A stretch of DNA of 17,124 bases from assembly GCA_024688095.1 (NCBI GenBank), contig JAILEJ010000054.1, positions 1 through 17,124 of the forward strand, given 5' to 3'. Each line of letters starts with the position of its first letter. Positions within the stretch are counted from its first letter, which is position 1. Below are positions 15,996 through 17,124 of the stretch, piece by piece. The translations under genes were made by a program, and so were the position numbers. The DNA is from Butyrivibrio sp. (GTDB taxonomy: Bacteria > Bacillota > Clostridia > Lachnospirales > Lachnospiraceae). The notes under the pieces are model-generated. The model had not been told where the DNA came from. It saw nothing but the letters and a program-made list of their open reading frames with translations, and made no database searches.

Positions 15996-17124
15996 TTACT
16001 TAAGAAGCGCGCCAGAGATAACCATACGCTGAACTTCTGATGTTCCTTCGTAAATCTCTGTGATCTTAGCATCACGCATCATACGCTCTACTTCATACTC
16101 TCTGATATAACCATAACCACCAAGAAGCTGAACAGCCTTTGTTGTTACTTCCATAGCAACTTCTGCTGCCATAAGCTTAGCCTGAGCTGCCTCAAAACCA
16201 TATTCCTTCTGAGTAGCCTTAGCCTGAGCTGCCTTGTAAACAAGAAGCTTAGCTGCCTCAACCTGAGTAGCCATGTTAGCAAGCTGGAACTGAGTATTCT
16301 GGAATGCTGCAAGGCTTCTACCAAACTGCTTTCTTTCCTTTACATACTCAATTGCTCTGTCAAGAGCACCTTCTGCAATACCAAGAGCCTGAGCAGCGAT
16401 ACCGATACGTCCGCCATCAAGTGTATGCATTGCATATCTGAATCCCTTTCCTTCCTGTCCAAGAAGGTTTTCCTTTGGAATTCTGCAATCCTGGAAAATA
16501 AGCTCATATGTTGATGAACCACGGATACCCATCTTGTTTTCCTTTGTACCAAATGTGAATCCAGGAGTTCCCTTTTCAACGATAAATGCTGAGAATACTT
16601 TCTTCTTTCTTCCCTTAGCATCTTCCTTAATATCTGTATAAGCAATGATGATATATACATCTGCTTCTTTACCATTTGTGATAAAGCATTTTGATCCATT
16701 AAGAACATACTCATCGCCATCAAGTACGGCTCTTGTCTGGATACCCTGAGCATCTGTACCTGCACCTGGCTCTGTAAGACCAAAAGCACCAAGCTTTTCG
16801 CCCTTTGCAAGTGGTACAAGATATTTCTGCTTCTGCTCTTCATTACCAAAGAACATAATAGGATCTACGCAAAGTGAGCTGTGTGCTGATACGATAACAC
16901 CTGTAGTACCGCATACCTTTGAAAGCTCTTCTACGCACATTACATATGTAAGTGGATCACATCCCTGTCCGCCATATTCTCTAGGAACAGTAATTCCCAT
17001 GAATCCATATTTCTGCATCTTTTCTACAGTTTCTCTTGGGAATACTTCAGTCTCATCAACTTCGATTGCATGAGGCTTTACTTCCTTTTCAGCAAATTCC
17101 TTGAATAAGGTTCTTGCCATTTCA
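15996..17124 (-). CDS. bcd: Butyryl-CoA dehydrogenase (short-chain acyl-CoA dehydrogenase), N-terminus cut by window edge
   Basis: Bcd reduces crotonyl-CoA to butyryl-CoA, the committed redox step of butyrate formation, with electrons from EtfAB. The frame stays open through the right edge. The first visible methionine (17120) starts MARTLFKEFAEKEVKP, which in the family lies about 15 residues inside the protein, so the true start is outside. Visible acyl-CoA dehydrogenase motifs are GAFGLTEPGAGTDA (111-124 from that Met), CFITNG (145-150), RKQFGR (263-268), LGGYGY (333-338) and the catalytic glutamate E358 in IYEGTSEVQR. AAG strongly dominates for lysine, in contrast to the AAA-rich kinase genes, which fits high expression. 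Confidence 0.96.
   Translation of the reverse strand, partial: EMARTLFKEFAEKEVKPHAIEVDETEVFPRETVEKMQKYGFMGITVPREYGGQGCDPLTYVMCVEELSKVCGTTGVIVSAHSSLCVDPIMFFGNEEQKQKYLVPLAKGEKLGAFGLTEPGAGTDAQGIQTRAVLDGDEYVLNGSKCFITNGKEADVYIIIAYTDIKEDAKGRKKKVFSAFIVEKGTPGFTFGTKENKMGIRGSSTYELIFQDCRIPKENLLGQEGKGFRYAMHTLDGGRIGIAAQALGIAEGALDRAIEYVKERKQFGRSLAAFQNTQFQLANMATQVEAAKLLVYKAAQAKATQKEYGFEAAQAKLMAAEVAMEVTTKAVQLLGGYGYIREYEVERMMRDAKITEIYEGTSEVQRMVISGALLK

Noticed and set aside
16340..16849. 169-codon second frame on the minus strand within bcd
   Set aside because: It overlaps bcd on the same strand in another frame; the composition is unlike a protein family and bcd motifs explain the region.

Overview
The window reads as chromosomal DNA of an anaerobic, low-GC Firmicute. 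It best fits a butyrate-forming Lachnospiraceae of the Butyrivibrio/Pseudobutyrivibrio type. The evidence is a bcd-etfB-etfA set (butyryl-CoA dehydrogenase with its electron-transfer flavoprotein), the anaerobe-type short NadA, a NiaR regulator, a TPR hybrid histidine kinase and AT-rich intergenic DNA. The genus is an inference. No mobile element, CRISPR array, rRNA or tRNA was seen.

Layout from left to right. Positions 1-2174 (minus) hold a FapA/DUF342-family protein that runs off the left edge. Its N-terminal half is 13 tandem copies of a 26-residue repeat. Positions 2374-3462 (minus) are mtnA. It diverges from the plus-strand NAD operon nadA-nadB-nadC-niaR (3819-7629), which encodes the de novo route from aspartate to nicotinate mononucleotide plus its likely repressor. 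The intergenic region carries a promoter for each direction and a candidate NiaR operator built on TGACAAGA/TCTTGTCA half-sites. A bidirectional terminator-like inverted repeat (7650-7736) separates the NAD operon from a convergent minus-strand operon.

That operon (transcribed from about 13.6 kb down to 7.84 kb) is pepF, then a protein with a degenerate and an intact receiver domain, then a 1064-residue soluble TPR-HisKA-HATPase-REC-Hpt hybrid kinase. The tight spacing (15 and 9 nt) suggests co-transcription. An intracellular peptidase linked to a TPR-sensor phosphorelay is the most suggestive candidate for an undescribed system here; its function is inferred.

Positions 13632-14053 hold no gene but contain a compact cluster of inverted and direct repeats and the terminator of the last operon. 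That operon is bcd-etfB-etfA (minus, 17124-14054), whose products form the flavin-based bifurcating crotonyl-CoA reduction complex of butyrate synthesis. bcd is cut by the right edge.
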